Below, piece by piece: positions 8,540 through 18,035 of a DNA stretch of 64,000 bases; position 1 is the first letter of the stretch, and each line of letters opens with the position of its first letter. Where the stretch lies: assembly GCF_018598585.1 (NCBI RefSeq), contig NZ_JAHESD010000019.1, positions 16,664 through 80,663 on the forward strand, in the 5' to 3' direction. A model generated the notes under the pieces. It saw only the letters and a list, made by a program, of their open reading frames with translations, ran no database searches and was not told the origin of the DNA. A program made the position numbers and the translations under genes. Source of the stretch: Chryseosolibacter indicum (GTDB lineage: Bacteria; Bacteroidota; Bacteroidia; Cytophagales; Cyclobacteriaceae).

Positions 8540-10876
8540 CTACCCTACCTCACTAATATCCGGCCTCAGCTTCATGAACACTGGCTCTCTGAACATCTTA
8601 TCAGGCGTGAGTTTGGCATAACTTACTTCTGCGATGATCTTTGGCTCGAGCCATACACTTACTTTAGGATCAAGCAATGTTCCTATTACATCAGGACGTT
8701 TGGTGGTGTTAACTTTTTTGATGGTGGTGAAAATATCCTTCATTGTACTATCATCAAAGCCAGTTCCTACCTTGCCACGGTAATGAAGCTCGTCTCCTAC
8801 CCTTTCGGCTATGTGCAGCGCACCAAAGGTTACTGAGCGGTCTCCTTTGCCTTTAGTATAGCCAATAATGACAACTTCCGCAGATTGACGCAGCTTGATC
8901 TTATACCAACAATCTGTACGCTTGCCCGGCAGGTATTTGCTGTCTTTCCTTTTAGCGATGATACCTTCGAGGCCGTGTTCGCGTGCCGCATTCAGCAAGG
9001 CTTCTCCATCATCAACAAACTCACTTACTCTATACGCCGTATCTCCCCTAACAGCATCTCTTAGCCAATCCTTGCGTTTCATCAATGGCTCATTGAGTAA
9101 TGACCGCCCATCAAGGTATAAACAATCGAAGATGTAACAGTAACACGGTGTGGTCTTTGAAATCTTTTGAATAGCAGCATCTCCGCTTGTCATTAAGCGG
9201 TTGATTACTTTTTTAAATACAGGTTTGCCTGTAGCGTCGAGGTGAACGATCTCGGCATCAAAGACAGCGTTGGTAGCCCTGAAGGCTTTCTCGCCATCCA
9301 GTAATTCAGGAAACTGTTTGGTAACATCGTTCTGATTGCGTGTATGAATGGTAAGCTTGCCCTCTTCATAAGCAATCAATGCACGGATTCCATCCCACTT
9401 GATCTCATAGATAAAGTCATCTCCTTTTGGAGGCTCGTCACTTGATTCAGTAAGCATGGGTTCTATAAACTTGTTGATGTAATCAAGCTGGGGTTCATCA
9501 ACACGTTCGAGCAAATATTCCTTCTCTTTCGTTTTATGCATGCGATACTCGCCTGTCATCTCCTTGCTGTTGAGGCGAAAGTAGAAGCCATCTTTCTTTT
9601 CTTTGGTAACCTGGTATTTACCCAATGCATAGATCCACATCTCGCCCCCTCCGTACTGTCCTTTCGGAATACTGCCATTGAACGTAAGGTATTCCATCGG
9701 GTGATCTTCTGTTTGCACAGCGAGGCGTTTTACACCCGGCCTTGGAGGTAACCCCCGGGGTACTGCCCATGATTTTAGTACGCCATCTTTCTCTAAACGA
9801 AGATCGTAATGAAGGTGTGACGCATGATGGCGGTGAACAACAAAGTTGTTATTACTTCCCGTGATGATGTTTGCTACAGGCTCAGGTGTTTTTTCGAAGT
9901 CGCGTTTCTTTGAATACGTCTCTAGTTGTTCGGGTGTTTTATGCTTCTTCGATGGTCCTAACTTCTTGGCCTTACTTGTCTTCTCTTTCCTGTGGGTGTG
10001 AAGTTCAACGGCATAGGCTCCGATGCTCTCCCACGCATCTCCATCTTTTAATACTTTATCAACAGCGTTTTGTATATTAAATACCTTGGGGTTGTCCAGG
10101 TCTTCAAGTTCCTCCCAGGTCAATGGCATTGATACCGGTGCTCCTACCCGTCCGCGCAAACTGTAGGGCGATACGATGGTCTGACCAGAACGGATCCGAT
10201 AAATATCGACCAACACCCTTCCTTTGCGTGCCTCTTTTTTAATGTGTAATGTAGTTTGCTCTCCAAGGCTTTCAACAAAAGGCTGCGCTATGGCTTGTGC
10301 CGCATCAAACACTTCAGAGAAACCTTGCTGTGGTTCGAGGGGGCAGCAAATATGCAGTCCCTTACCTCCTGTGGTTTTTACAAACGGTGTATAGCCAAAC
10401 TGCTCAATATGTTCTTTGAGATCGAAGGCGATCGGTTTAAGTTTTTTGAAATCATATCCTTCCGGAGGATCAAGATCGAAAACCATATAATCAGGTTTAT
10501 CAAAAGCAGGTTTTCGGCTATGGAGCTGATGAAATTCGAGGGAAGCAAGATTGGCAAGCCACACGAGGAGCGCAGGTTCTGTTGCCACGATGTAGTCCTT
10601 CTCTTCCTTGCCCAACGTCTCAAACTCCACCCAATTCGGAGCAAAGTCAGGTTTGTTTTTCTGGTAGAAGCTCTCCCCATGTATACCATCAGGAAAACGG
10701 ATAAATGACAGTGCCCTACCTTTGATGTGATTGAGGATAGTAGGTGCTATCTTCAGGTAGTATTCGATTACCTCAGCCTTTAAAACATGGTCTTCAGGAA
10801 AAAGAACTTTGTCGAGGTTAGACAATTCAACGTTTCGTTTACCTACCTGTACCCACTGACTGTTCTTTTTGGCCAT
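8540..10876 (-). CDS. ligD: ATP-dependent DNA ligase D (polymerase-phosphoesterase-ligase)
   Basis: 778 residues with all three LigD modules in the order POL-PE-LIG. The primase/polymerase domain covers about 10-290, with the metal-binding DLDPP at 134-138 and a further Asp at 224. The 3'-phosphoesterase domain covers about 340-455 (His348, His350, His354, His356 and DLR at 358-360, with the GGGEMWIY stretch at 410-417). The ATP-dependent ligase domain covers about 470-778, with catalytic Lys493 in KWDG. The family repairs double-strand breaks by non-homologous end joining with Ku: POL fills or adds nucleotides, PE trims 3' ends, LIG seals. No ku gene lies in this window. The gene appears to be monocistronic, downstream of a terminator at 10970-10998. 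Confidence 0.96.
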   Translation of the reverse strand: MAKKNSQWVQVGKRNVELSNLDKVLFPEDHVLKAEVIEYYLKIAPTILNHIKGRALSFIRFPDGIHGESFYQKNKPDFAPNWVEFETLGKEEKDYIVATEPALLVWLANLASLEFHQLHSRKPAFDKPDYMVFDLDPPEGYDFKKLKPIAFDLKEHIEQFGYTPFVKTTGGKGLHICCPLEPQQGFSEVFDAAQAIAQPFVESLGEQTTLHIKKEARKGRVLVDIYRIRSGQTIVSPYSLRGRVGAPVSMPLTWEELEDLDNPKVFNIQNAVDKVLKDGDAWESIGAYAVELHTHRKEKTSKAKKLGPSKKHKTPEQLETYSKKRDFEKTPEPVANIITGSNNNFVVHRHHASHLHYDLRLEKDGVLKSWAVPRGLPPRPGVKRLAVQTEDHPMEYLTFNGSIPKGQYGGGEMWIYALGKYQVTKEKKDGFYFRLNSKEMTGEYRMHKTKEKEYLLERVDEPQLDYINKFIEPMLTESSDEPPKGDDFIYEIKWDGIRALIAYEEGKLTIHTRNQNDVTKQFPELLDGEKAFRATNAVFDAEIVHLDATGKPVFKKVINRLMTSGDAAIQKISKTTPCYCYIFDCLYLDGRSLLNEPLMKRKDWLRDAVRGDTAYRVSEFVDDGEALLNAAREHGLEGIIAKRKDSKYLPGKRTDCWYKIKLRQSAEVVIIGYTKGKGDRSVTFGALHIAERVGDELHYRGKVGTGFDDSTMKDIFTTIKKVNTTKRPDVIGTLLDPKVSVWLEPKIIAEVSYAKLTPDKMFREPVFMKLRPDISEVG

Positions 10877-10969
10877 CTTAAAGAATGATTTTCAAGCAAA
10901 ATAAGAAAATTACCTTCAACTATAATTCATACGGAACATGAATTCATTTTAAAGCTGTGGCAGAATAAA

Positions 10970-10998
10970 AAAGCACCTGTTTGTAAGACAGGTGCTTT
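10970..10998 (-). terminator. Rho-independent terminator
   Basis: Perfect 11-bp stem (AAAGCACCTGT / ACAGGTGCTTT) with a 7-nt loop. On the minus strand it is followed by a T-rich tract. It lies just past the stop of the beta-helix/malectin gene (11017) and upstream of ligD. Confidence 0.9.
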
Positions 10999-11016
10999 AA
11001 TGAAAAGAACATTTTC

Positions 11017-13830
11017 CTATTTACTCTTCTTAATAATCCGCTTCGATGTAACTTTACCTGATTCTGATATGATATTAACGATATATACTTTAGGAGCTCG
11101 CAACTGGCTGATATCTACTTGTTTTCCCTCAGCGTCACTTCCGTCTACGTATTTATCGTAATACAATTCATTCTGTTCATTAAAAACCTGTATATGGTAT
11201 TTTCCGCGCGGAGGCAAATGAAGGTCTATAAAATTAAAAGCAGGATTAGGAGAAAGACTTATAGCTGCGTCTGAATCGGATGGTGCTGCGTTCGCTTCCT
11301 CGACATATGCTGCTGCACTTAGTTGAGCTGATCCTGCTGCAGGGCCATTAATAGTCATCGCATTAATATGAGCGTGACCTGTTGAAGTACCTACAAATTT
11401 TATTTCCAGAGACCCATCAGATACTGTTACTGGGAAACTTAAAAAAGAAACTCCTGAGCCTGCCTGGTCGTGTACATCATAATTAGACTGTACTAATGCG
11501 CCTTCCAGATAAATATTGAATTTCCTTGCACCTGAGGTAAAGGTATCAGCGCTCTTCTTTGCAAAAAACAATTTCACCTCATAACTGCCGGCTACCGGCA
11601 CTGGCATATTATAACGAATCGTCTTATTTGTACCTGAAGTATACCTATAAGATCCCATTACCTGGTTAGGCACCTCGGTATCATTTGTTCCCCAGAAAGA
11701 AGACGCGCTTCCGGTTGTATAACTACTATATGTGGCATCATAAAACGCATGAGGTGTTGTTTGCTTATCCTTCTCCCAAGTCACGTCTTCTTCAACAATT
11801 TCATCCCCTCCGGCATTAATAGCTAAAGAGAGTTGGTCAATTGGATCAGGAGTAGGCTCGGCATATTTTGTAACTGCTATAGCATTGATCTGGGCGTGAG
11901 ACGTACCTATACCTGCAAAGGTTAAATCAAGAATACCATCATGCACCACTGCGTTAAAGGTAAGCGAAGCTGCCCCGCTACCCGTATTGTCGTATACATC
12001 ATAGGCTGCTGCTTTTGTTTCTCCTTCTGCAACAATATCAAATCGTCTGGCTCCTGAAGTAAAGGTATCTCCTGACTTACGCGCGAAGTATAAACTTACA
12101 GTATAAGTAGCCCCTGATTGAGGAACAGGGATAAGGTATTTTAATGTATGATTATTACCAGAAGTATAACGATAAGACCCCAGAATGCCATTTGGAATAC
12201 CGGTATTATTTGTTCCTGAAAACGAGGACGTACCTCCAGTAGTATATGAGTTAAAAGCTGTATTATAATATACATGCGGTGTAGTCTGCTTGTCGCGTTC
12301 CCATGTTTTACTGCCATCAACAAAATCATCGCCACCCGGGTTTATGTAAACTGCCCACGATGGATCTGGATTATTACCATTAGTGCTGTATTCATACACA
12401 CCAAGATCATACGCATTATTAACATTTCGAGGTTTCCCATCAAGATCAAATGCTATGCTATCCACACCGGTCGCGGATAAGTTAACTCCAGAATCAATAG
12501 CAGGAGAAGTACTACTTAAATGAAAGTCATTATTATTCAGAAATTCTTCATCACTCGCATCAGAAAAACGAACAAATCCAACGTCATTTGGATCACGGGC
12601 AAAGTAATTGTGATTATTAACATTAAAGGCAGGAACACCCCTCACAAATGCCCTGTCTCCAGGTACTCCGGCTATGATGTTATTTTGCAATACCATGTTA
12701 TCAATTTCGTTGTATGAATCCCACAATATGCCCTCCTGCCTGTCATGAGACTTACCTACCTTTACGATTGTATTATTTAATATTCTGATATAACTTCCGG
12801 AAGATGTAACTTCATAATACTTGCCGAGTGCCCACATGCCAGCTTCACCTACGTTTGCAATGATGTTATTATGGAAGTTAAGATTGCCTGCTCCAAAATA
12901 CTGAAAGCCGTTTCCTGTTCCGGTATTAATTATATTATGATAGACGTCTCCTACCACACCCGAGCCTAAATACAGACCTTCATTCTGAGCAAGATTTACT
13001 TTAAGGCCATACCGTGTAATCGTGTTGTTATGGACTTTTACATCTAAGTCAGCATCTTTTAACTGCAAGCCGTCCCATCCAGTGTAGTCAATTACGTTAT
13101 TATAAATTCTGACATGTTGAAGAGAGGCTGAGTAAGCAGTTTTAGTAGCATTGCCACATGTAATCGGCTTCCCGCCGTAAGCCTCATCGCCTTTTCCAAT
13201 ATACATTCCCTCTGTACCAACATTATGAATGTAGTTATCATGAACAAGTATATTTCGTATTACCCACTTATTTGGATGATTTCTGGGAAGGGTATCCTGA
13301 TCACAATTAACATCGTCAATAATTTTTAGTCCCGCTGATCCAGGTGTTCCCGAATCGCCACCTATATTTAAATAAGCAACCTCCAGATCTGTAATTCGGA
13401 TGCTACTTAATGCCTTTAATTCTACGAAGTTGCCTCCACCTTTTGCTCTTATACCATATTTATACTGAGCACATCCATTACCCAAAACTTTAACATACTT
13501 AGAATCCCATACCGATAAAGGGCTTCCTGTGCCTCCATCGATAGTAACAAGCCCTCCACAATTAGTAATAATAATTGGATTCGAGGCACTTCCTGTCAGC
13601 TCCCGGAAGACAATGTTCTTATTATAAGTGGCACCACCTTGTATACAAATCTTTTTGCCTGCAAGGTCTGTAACACCAAGGGCTGCTTTTATTTCTGATG
13701 CATAAATATAGAAATCCGTACTGGTTGGTGTAATGACATAATCACACGTAGAGCACTCACATTGCGCATTTACCTGCTGTGTATAAAGGTTAAGTACTAA
13801 GAATAGTACAATCAAATAAAAATGTTTCAT
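11017..13830 (-). CDS. Secreted right-handed beta-helix protein with two malectin domains and T9SS sorting domain
   Basis: 937 residues. Signal peptide at about 1-22 (ends VNAQ). Residues about 130-480 hold a parallel beta-helix of the pectate-lyase-like type, with repeated N-N-x-I rungs such as HNNTITRYG, HNNIIANVG and LNNTIVKVG. Two malectin-like carbohydrate-binding modules follow at about 490-660 and 670-835; both share INAGGDE or INPGGDD starts, KDKQTTPH and TFTSGARKF/TFTSGARRF. The C-terminal 80 residues (LSPNPAFNFIDLHL ... SKRIIKKSK) are a type A T9SS sorting domain, so the protein is expected on the cell surface or in the medium. The beta-helix could be a polysaccharide lyase or hydrolase; I cannot assign a catalytic residue or substrate. 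It is a single gene with its own terminator. Confidence 0.85.
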   Translation of the reverse strand: MKHFYLIVLFLVLNLYTQQVNAQCECSTCDYVITPTSTDFYIYASEIKAALGVTDLAGKKICIQGGATYNKNIVFRELTGSASNPIIITNCGGLVTIDGGTGSPLSVWDSKYVKVLGNGCAQYKYGIRAKGGGNFVELKALSSIRITDLEVAYLNIGGDSGTPGSAGLKIIDDVNCDQDTLPRNHPNKWVIRNILVHDNYIHNVGTEGMYIGKGDEAYGGKPITCGNATKTAYSASLQHVRIYNNVIDYTGWDGLQLKDADLDVKVHNNTITRYGLKVNLAQNEGLYLGSGVVGDVYHNIINTGTGNGFQYFGAGNLNFHNNIIANVGEAGMWALGKYYEVTSSGSYIRILNNTIVKVGKSHDRQEGILWDSYNEIDNMVLQNNIIAGVPGDRAFVRGVPAFNVNNHNYFARDPNDVGFVRFSDASDEEFLNNNDFHLSSTSPAIDSGVNLSATGVDSIAFDLDGKPRNVNNAYDLGVYEYSTNGNNPDPSWAVYINPGGDDFVDGSKTWERDKQTTPHVYYNTAFNSYTTGGTSSFSGTNNTGIPNGILGSYRYTSGNNHTLKYLIPVPQSGATYTVSLYFARKSGDTFTSGARRFDIVAEGETKAAAYDVYDNTGSGAASLTFNAVVHDGILDLTFAGIGTSHAQINAIAVTKYAEPTPDPIDQLSLAINAGGDEIVEEDVTWEKDKQTTPHAFYDATYSSYTTGSASSFWGTNDTEVPNQVMGSYRYTSGTNKTIRYNMPVPVAGSYEVKLFFAKKSADTFTSGARKFNIYLEGALVQSNYDVHDQAGSGVSFLSFPVTVSDGSLEIKFVGTSTGHAHINAMTINGPAAGSAQLSAAAYVEEANAAPSDSDAAISLSPNPAFNFIDLHLPPRGKYHIQVFNEQNELYYDKYVDGSDAEGKQVDISQLRAPKVYIVNIISESGKVTSKRIIKKSK

Positions 13831-14316
13831 TGATAACTTTGTTTAGATTTTTAGTTGTAGCAATACTTGTCCTTCTTCAGCACGCTGAAAGGCTATGTTG
13901 AAAAAGAAAGGACAATAGAATCATGAGGGTATAGGGAACTATACCAGCATTACAGAAGTACGAAGCTGACCAAGCAATGGGTTGACATTATCAACCACTG
14001 CCTTCCATCAGTCTAACAATTCCATTTACTCGGATTTAACTATGTAGATGAGCCTGCGTTGTAAGTTAACATAAGAGGTATTTGTTTTTTTCACTGAAGA
14101 GAAAAAATACCTGCCACATGGATTTATCTTAAAAGATTTTAGACATGAATGGTCAAGAAACTTCTATGAGTAGCGTTGGATAGCTAAACACCTTGTCAAC
14201 GCTATTAAAATGTAGTCCGCCGTTCTACAAAGCGCGTACTTAAAAAGGAGTAGTAAAAAGGAGTATAAGTAGAATTAGAAAAAGGTTAGATTATGAAGTA
14301 CATGAGGAGTAGTTTG
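13831..14316. other. Intergenic region with palindrome and short direct repeat
   Basis: 486 bp between two leftward genes with no convincing reading frame. It contains the palindrome TTCAGC-AC-GCTGAA at 13876-13889, about 45 bp upstream of the beta-helix start codon, and a 12-bp direct repeat at 14241-14265. Confidence 0.5.
14241..14265. repeat. Two-copy direct repeat TAAAAAGGAGTA
   Basis: TAAAAAGGAGTA occurs at 14241-14252 and again at 14254-14265, followed by related words (ataagtagaattagaaaaagg). It lies just beyond the stop of the phytase-like gene. Confidence 0.5.
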
Positions 14317-15468
14317 CTAAGGCACAATTTCAAACAGGAAGAACTGAGTTTTCTCGAATGAATTGAAATTGTTATCAGACACAAATAGCAACGACTGGTG
14401 TCCATTAGGCAACACCGGCCCATAGGATATACATTCTACATTATCAATGTATCTTCCAAGACTATCCATATTCAGGAGCAGTGTTTTCTTTACAACATTC
14501 GATGGCGGCTGTTCTTTTAACGATGGTATTTCAGTTACATCATCCGCCTCTGAAAGATCAGCCAAAAACACTTTAACTGTACATGAGAGCCTTCCTGTTG
14601 AAAAGGATCTCTCCATAACGAACAGTTTATTCTCGCCGGCGTAAAGTATTTCTGAAACGCCATTTACCTTAAACGCAGTTGTAGTAAGCGCAGGGTATGC
14701 AACAGGATCAAGCTTATAGGCAAATTGCTTTGTATTTTTCTTCGTCTCCGCATCAAACTGGTAAATGCGTACGTACGAATTTGTTTCAACTACGTCTGCT
14801 CTGGGTCCATCTTCATACAATGGTTCTTCAAGGGTCATATACATTGTATTAAAATCTTTATCAAACGTTACTCCCTCCAACACCCCGTTCTGCCTTGGGC
14901 CCTTTTCAATTGCCTTCATGTTAAGATTCTCCGGCAATGGGAATACATCGATATATTTTCCCTCCGTACTCATTATCGTAATGGCGGGATTTGCCTTCAA
15001 CACTTCCGCCTTCTTTACAATACGTTCTCCCTCACTTGTCCAAACGAGCCGATCTCTTTTTCCATCATAACGCATGGACTCAGGATCAGTAGCTCCAACG
15101 GGATTTTTCTTGGCATCAGGATAAGGGGTATTATCAGGTCTCATAATAGTATGAACATCCGTAAACAGAACCGTGTCAATCTTATTATTTTTGATAATTA
15201 CTTTTGCCTTGTAGAACCTGGATGCATTAATGGAAGATCTGTCGTCACTTATCAAATAATAGATATCCTTCTTGCTATCATAATCAACACCCGACAAACC
15301 TCCTACCGTAGTCGACTTGAATTTAAAATTGTAAGGAACTTCGTATTCATGCAGAAACTTAAGCTTTGAAGACGACTTTACCTGAGTTGAAGCTTGCTGA
15401 GCATTGCCCTTTCCGACCCAAAACAGGAGAAAGATGAATAAACTGTGTTTAATTGAAAATGAAATCAT
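14317..15468 (-). CDS. Phytase-like esterase-family secreted protein
   Basis: 383 residues with a clear signal peptide (1-24, ending GNAQ). The body matches the esterase-like/phytase-like beta-propeller family: GGLSGVDYD at 57-65, then a DDRS motif, DPESMRYDG, EGVTFDKDFNTMYMTLEEP and a C-terminal VECISYGP...LLFVSDNNF. Members are extracytoplasmic proteins annotated as phosphoesterases, but few have a proven substrate, so the exact activity is open. The gene lies 95 bp downstream of the efflux adaptor gene on the same strand and could be read through from it. Confidence 0.8.
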   Translation of the reverse strand: MISFSIKHSLFIFLLFWVGKGNAQQASTQVKSSSKLKFLHEYEVPYNFKFKSTTVGGLSGVDYDSKKDIYYLISDDRSSINASRFYKAKVIIKNNKIDTVLFTDVHTIMRPDNTPYPDAKKNPVGATDPESMRYDGKRDRLVWTSEGERIVKKAEVLKANPAITIMSTEGKYIDVFPLPENLNMKAIEKGPRQNGVLEGVTFDKDFNTMYMTLEEPLYEDGPRADVVETNSYVRIYQFDAETKKNTKQFAYKLDPVAYPALTTTAFKVNGVSEILYAGENKLFVMERSFSTGRLSCTVKVFLADLSEADDVTEIPSLKEQPPSNVVKKTLLLNMDSLGRYIDNVECISYGPVLPNGHQSLLFVSDNNFNSFEKTQFFLFEIVP

Positions 15469-15563
15469 TACAATTGTTATAAAACTTAAGCCGCCAAACG
15501 AATGGTGAAAATTAATGCAAAACTGTATAACAGTAAAATTTATTAATGATACTGCCTGCTTCT

Positions 15564-16796
15564 TTAGTGCGCGTGCCCTCCTTCTTCCTCGCTGTTCTTC
15601 ATTTTCGATAACAACACATAGGCGCCCTTTATTACCACAGCCGAATTGCCAATACTGTCTGGCACGGAAACTTCTGTAAACCCAAGCTCACTGTTTGAAG
15701 TTTCTATCTCGACCATTCTGAAATTTTTGGATTCTTCATTGTGGGGATCACCTTGTGTTGGGTCAGAAGATTCATGGTTCTCTTCTTTTTCTTCTGAAGC
15801 AATAAAGATGTATTTCTTGCCCTGGTAACTTATAATAGCATCATCGGGTAGGGCGGGTACCTGTGTACTCCCTGTTTCTACAAGGCCAGTAAGATACATG
15901 CCCGGTAGAAACTCCTTATCTTCCTCATCAATATGACAATGGATGCGAATGGTTCTGTCCGTGCTTATCTCCCTTCCAATAAGATATACTGTAGCCATTC
16001 GTTCTTTTGTTTCATTTGCGAGGGTAAACCGTAGCTTCTGGCCTATTCTCAATCGTGGAACATCTTTTTCAAATACAATTAACTCGGCATGCAAGTGCTC
16101 GGTATCTACAATTTCGAACAGCACGTCCGTAGGATTAACATATTTGCCAATATTTACATTTACCTGTGTTACATATCCCTCTATGGGTGAATACAAATTA
16201 ATGCTACTACGAATATTTCCGTCTTCAACACTTTTAGCATCAATGTTGATAACACGAAGTTTTTCCCGAAGTGCATTGTGTTTTGCTTCCCAAATAGTGT
16301 AGTTACTTTTTGCCTGTTGCAGTACTTTTTGAGAATTCACATTCTCTTTGGCTAACTCCTGTTGACGTTCATAATCTACCTTTGCCAACTCAAGCTGACT
16401 TTTCGCCTCCAGGTAATCCTGTTGAATCTGAATGAAGTCTAAATTCTCAATGGTAGCAATTACTTGTCCCTTCTTAACACGAGAGCCTTGCAGCAGTGTT
16501 GTGTTTTTTAAAAAACCTCCAAGAGGCACGGATATACTCACGAGTTGCTGGGGTGGTACATCAAGTACACCATTTACCTTAATTGTACCACTTATCTGCT
16601 TTTTCTCTATGTGGCCCAGCTCAATGCCTGCGTTTTGTGATTGAGCAGAAGTTAATGCTACAATATCTTCATGAGCAGTTTCATTGCTTTCTACTTCCGC
16701 TACCTTTTCTGATGGCGTGTTGTTGCATGAAATTAAAATCGAGAAAGAAAAAATGCAGATGTATATGCTGTTGATGTTAATACTTTTCATAATCAT
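15564..16796 (-). CDS. czcB: RND efflux periplasmic adaptor (CzcB/CusB type), lipoprotein
   Basis: 410 residues. A lipobox LISC places the lipidated Cys at residue 24. A lipoyl/barrel-sandwich domain is split by an alpha-helical hairpin (about 125-190, rich in Gln, Glu and Lys heptads), followed by a beta-barrel domain and a C-terminal domain. An acidic, His-containing insert (about 335-358) and a His-rich end (GGHAH) may bind metal. It links the inner-membrane CzcA pump to the outer-membrane TolC protein. It is the last gene of the efflux operon; its ATG follows the stop codon of the TolC gene without a gap, which implies translational coupling. Czc rather than Cus metal choice is inferred from the pump. 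Confidence 0.9.
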   Translation of the reverse strand: MIMKSININSIYICIFSFSILISCNNTPSEKVAEVESNETAHEDIVALTSAQSQNAGIELGHIEKKQISGTIKVNGVLDVPPQQLVSISVPLGGFLKNTTLLQGSRVKKGQVIATIENLDFIQIQQDYLEAKSQLELAKVDYERQQELAKENVNSQKVLQQAKSNYTIWEAKHNALREKLRVINIDAKSVEDGNIRSSINLYSPIEGYVTQVNVNIGKYVNPTDVLFEIVDTEHLHAELIVFEKDVPRLRIGQKLRFTLANETKERMATVYLIGREISTDRTIRIHCHIDEEDKEFLPGMYLTGLVETGSTQVPALPDDAIISYQGKKYIFIASEEKEENHESSDPTQGDPHNEESKNFRMVEIETSNSELGFTEVSVPDSIGNSAVVIKGAYVLLSKMKNSEEEGGHAH

Positions 16797-18035
16797 TTAC
16801 CTGTTACCAGTCAAATATTGAATGTAGATGACGCTTTGATTGTATTCGTTTAGGGTATTGTAATAATTTTCCTGAATGCTGAGCGCGTTTCTGATACCCA
16901 TCAGGTATTCCGTGTAGTTTATTTCGCCATGCTGGAAACCCAATTGAGACTGTTTAAGAATCAGTTCAGAATTAGGAAGGGCGGTCTGTTCATAGTAGTC
17001 AAGGCTTGATTTATTTACCAATAACTTTTGTGTTGCCTGCTCAAGCTGTCCCTGCAAAGATCTTTGATGGTACTCATAATTTGTCTCTGCGGCCTGTTTA
17101 CTATACGCTGCTGCCCTTACGCGACCCTGATGTGGCGCAAACCAAACAGGCAGCGAAATACCTAATTGAAATCCTGTACAGCGTTTCCCGTTTGACGCGA
17201 TGGCACCTGTTTCGGCATCCACCGCACCAACCAACGTCTGAGAAAAGAAGCCCACGTGAAAATCGGGTGCAAACCTGGCTGACTGAAGTCTCTTCTCCGC
17301 GCCTGTTACCTCAACTTGCTGAAGAGAGTACCTTAATGCAGGATTTGTTTTATATGCTACTGTATCTAAAACCGTAGCCTCCATTGCCAGAGGTGTTAAC
17401 GTCGACTCAGGAATATCGGGTAAGAATGACGCGTTTATAAGGATCTGAAGCTGCCGCTGAAGACTGAATATTTCAGCATCAATTTTTCTTAACTGATTCT
17501 TACCCTCATTATACTGTGCCTCTGCTGTAGTTTGCTCCAGGAGGTTGCTCTCCCCGGTTTTATAACGCAGGGCAGATGATTTAAGAAATCCTCCAAAAAT
17601 GCTGTCCTGCCGGAGTAGTAGCCTCTTTCTGGCTTTTAAAAAGGAAAGCTCTTGGTAAGTTTGCTTTACATTGTAAACTACATCGTTCTCGGTTACTGAT
17701 TTCTTAATTTCACTGGCATTAATCAAAGCCTTATTGTATGCGCGCTGACTTCCCAAAGCGGTAAAGGGAATTACCTGGGATACAGTAATGTTATTATCAT
17801 CCTTCGCGTAGCTATTGTATTGCCCATACATGAGCATCACCTCTGTTTTAGGTAAATCAATAGATGTCTTTTTCAACTGTATTCTCGACTCTACTTCATA
17901 CCCTGAGGCTTTTATTTCCGGATTGTTCTTCAGTGCTTGTTCAACAGCCTGATCAATAGTTAAAACATTTCCTGTTTGTCCAAAGGAGGAAAGAAAACAG
18001 AAAACCATTAGTATCGTTATTACTAAATAATTCAT
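16797..18035 (-). CDS. czcC: TolC-family outer-membrane efflux protein (CzcC type)
   Basis: 412 residues with a signal peptide (about 1-20, ending SFGQ). The protein has the internally duplicated outer-membrane-efflux fold with long helices rich in Gln, Asn and Ala, for example LTIDQAVEQALKNNPEIKAS at the start and a matching YKTNPALRYSLQQVEV in the second half. It forms the outer-membrane duct of the tripartite pump. The start codon overlaps the stop of the upstream czcA by 4 bp (ATGA), and its own stop abuts czcB, so the three genes are tightly coupled. Confidence 0.92.
   Translation of the reverse strand: MNYLVITILMVFCFLSSFGQTGNVLTIDQAVEQALKNNPEIKASGYEVESRIQLKKTSIDLPKTEVMLMYGQYNSYAKDDNNITVSQVIPFTALGSQRAYNKALINASEIKKSVTENDVVYNVKQTYQELSFLKARKRLLLRQDSIFGGFLKSSALRYKTGESNLLEQTTAEAQYNEGKNQLRKIDAEIFSLQRQLQILINASFLPDIPESTLTPLAMEATVLDTVAYKTNPALRYSLQQVEVTGAEKRLQSARFAPDFHVGFFSQTLVGAVDAETGAIASNGKRCTGFQLGISLPVWFAPHQGRVRAAAYSKQAAETNYEYHQRSLQGQLEQATQKLLVNKSSLDYYEQTALPNSELILKQSQLGFQHGEINYTEYLMGIRNALSIQENYYNTLNEYNQSVIYIQYLTGNR

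Noticed and set aside
10256..10708. 150-codon open frame on the plus strand
   Set aside because: It is antisense to ligD, has no recognisable domain and follows from the codon use of the real gene.
14725..15369. 214-codon open frame on the plus strand
   Set aside because: Antisense to the phytase-like gene, which has a signal peptide and family motifs; the plus-strand frame has none.
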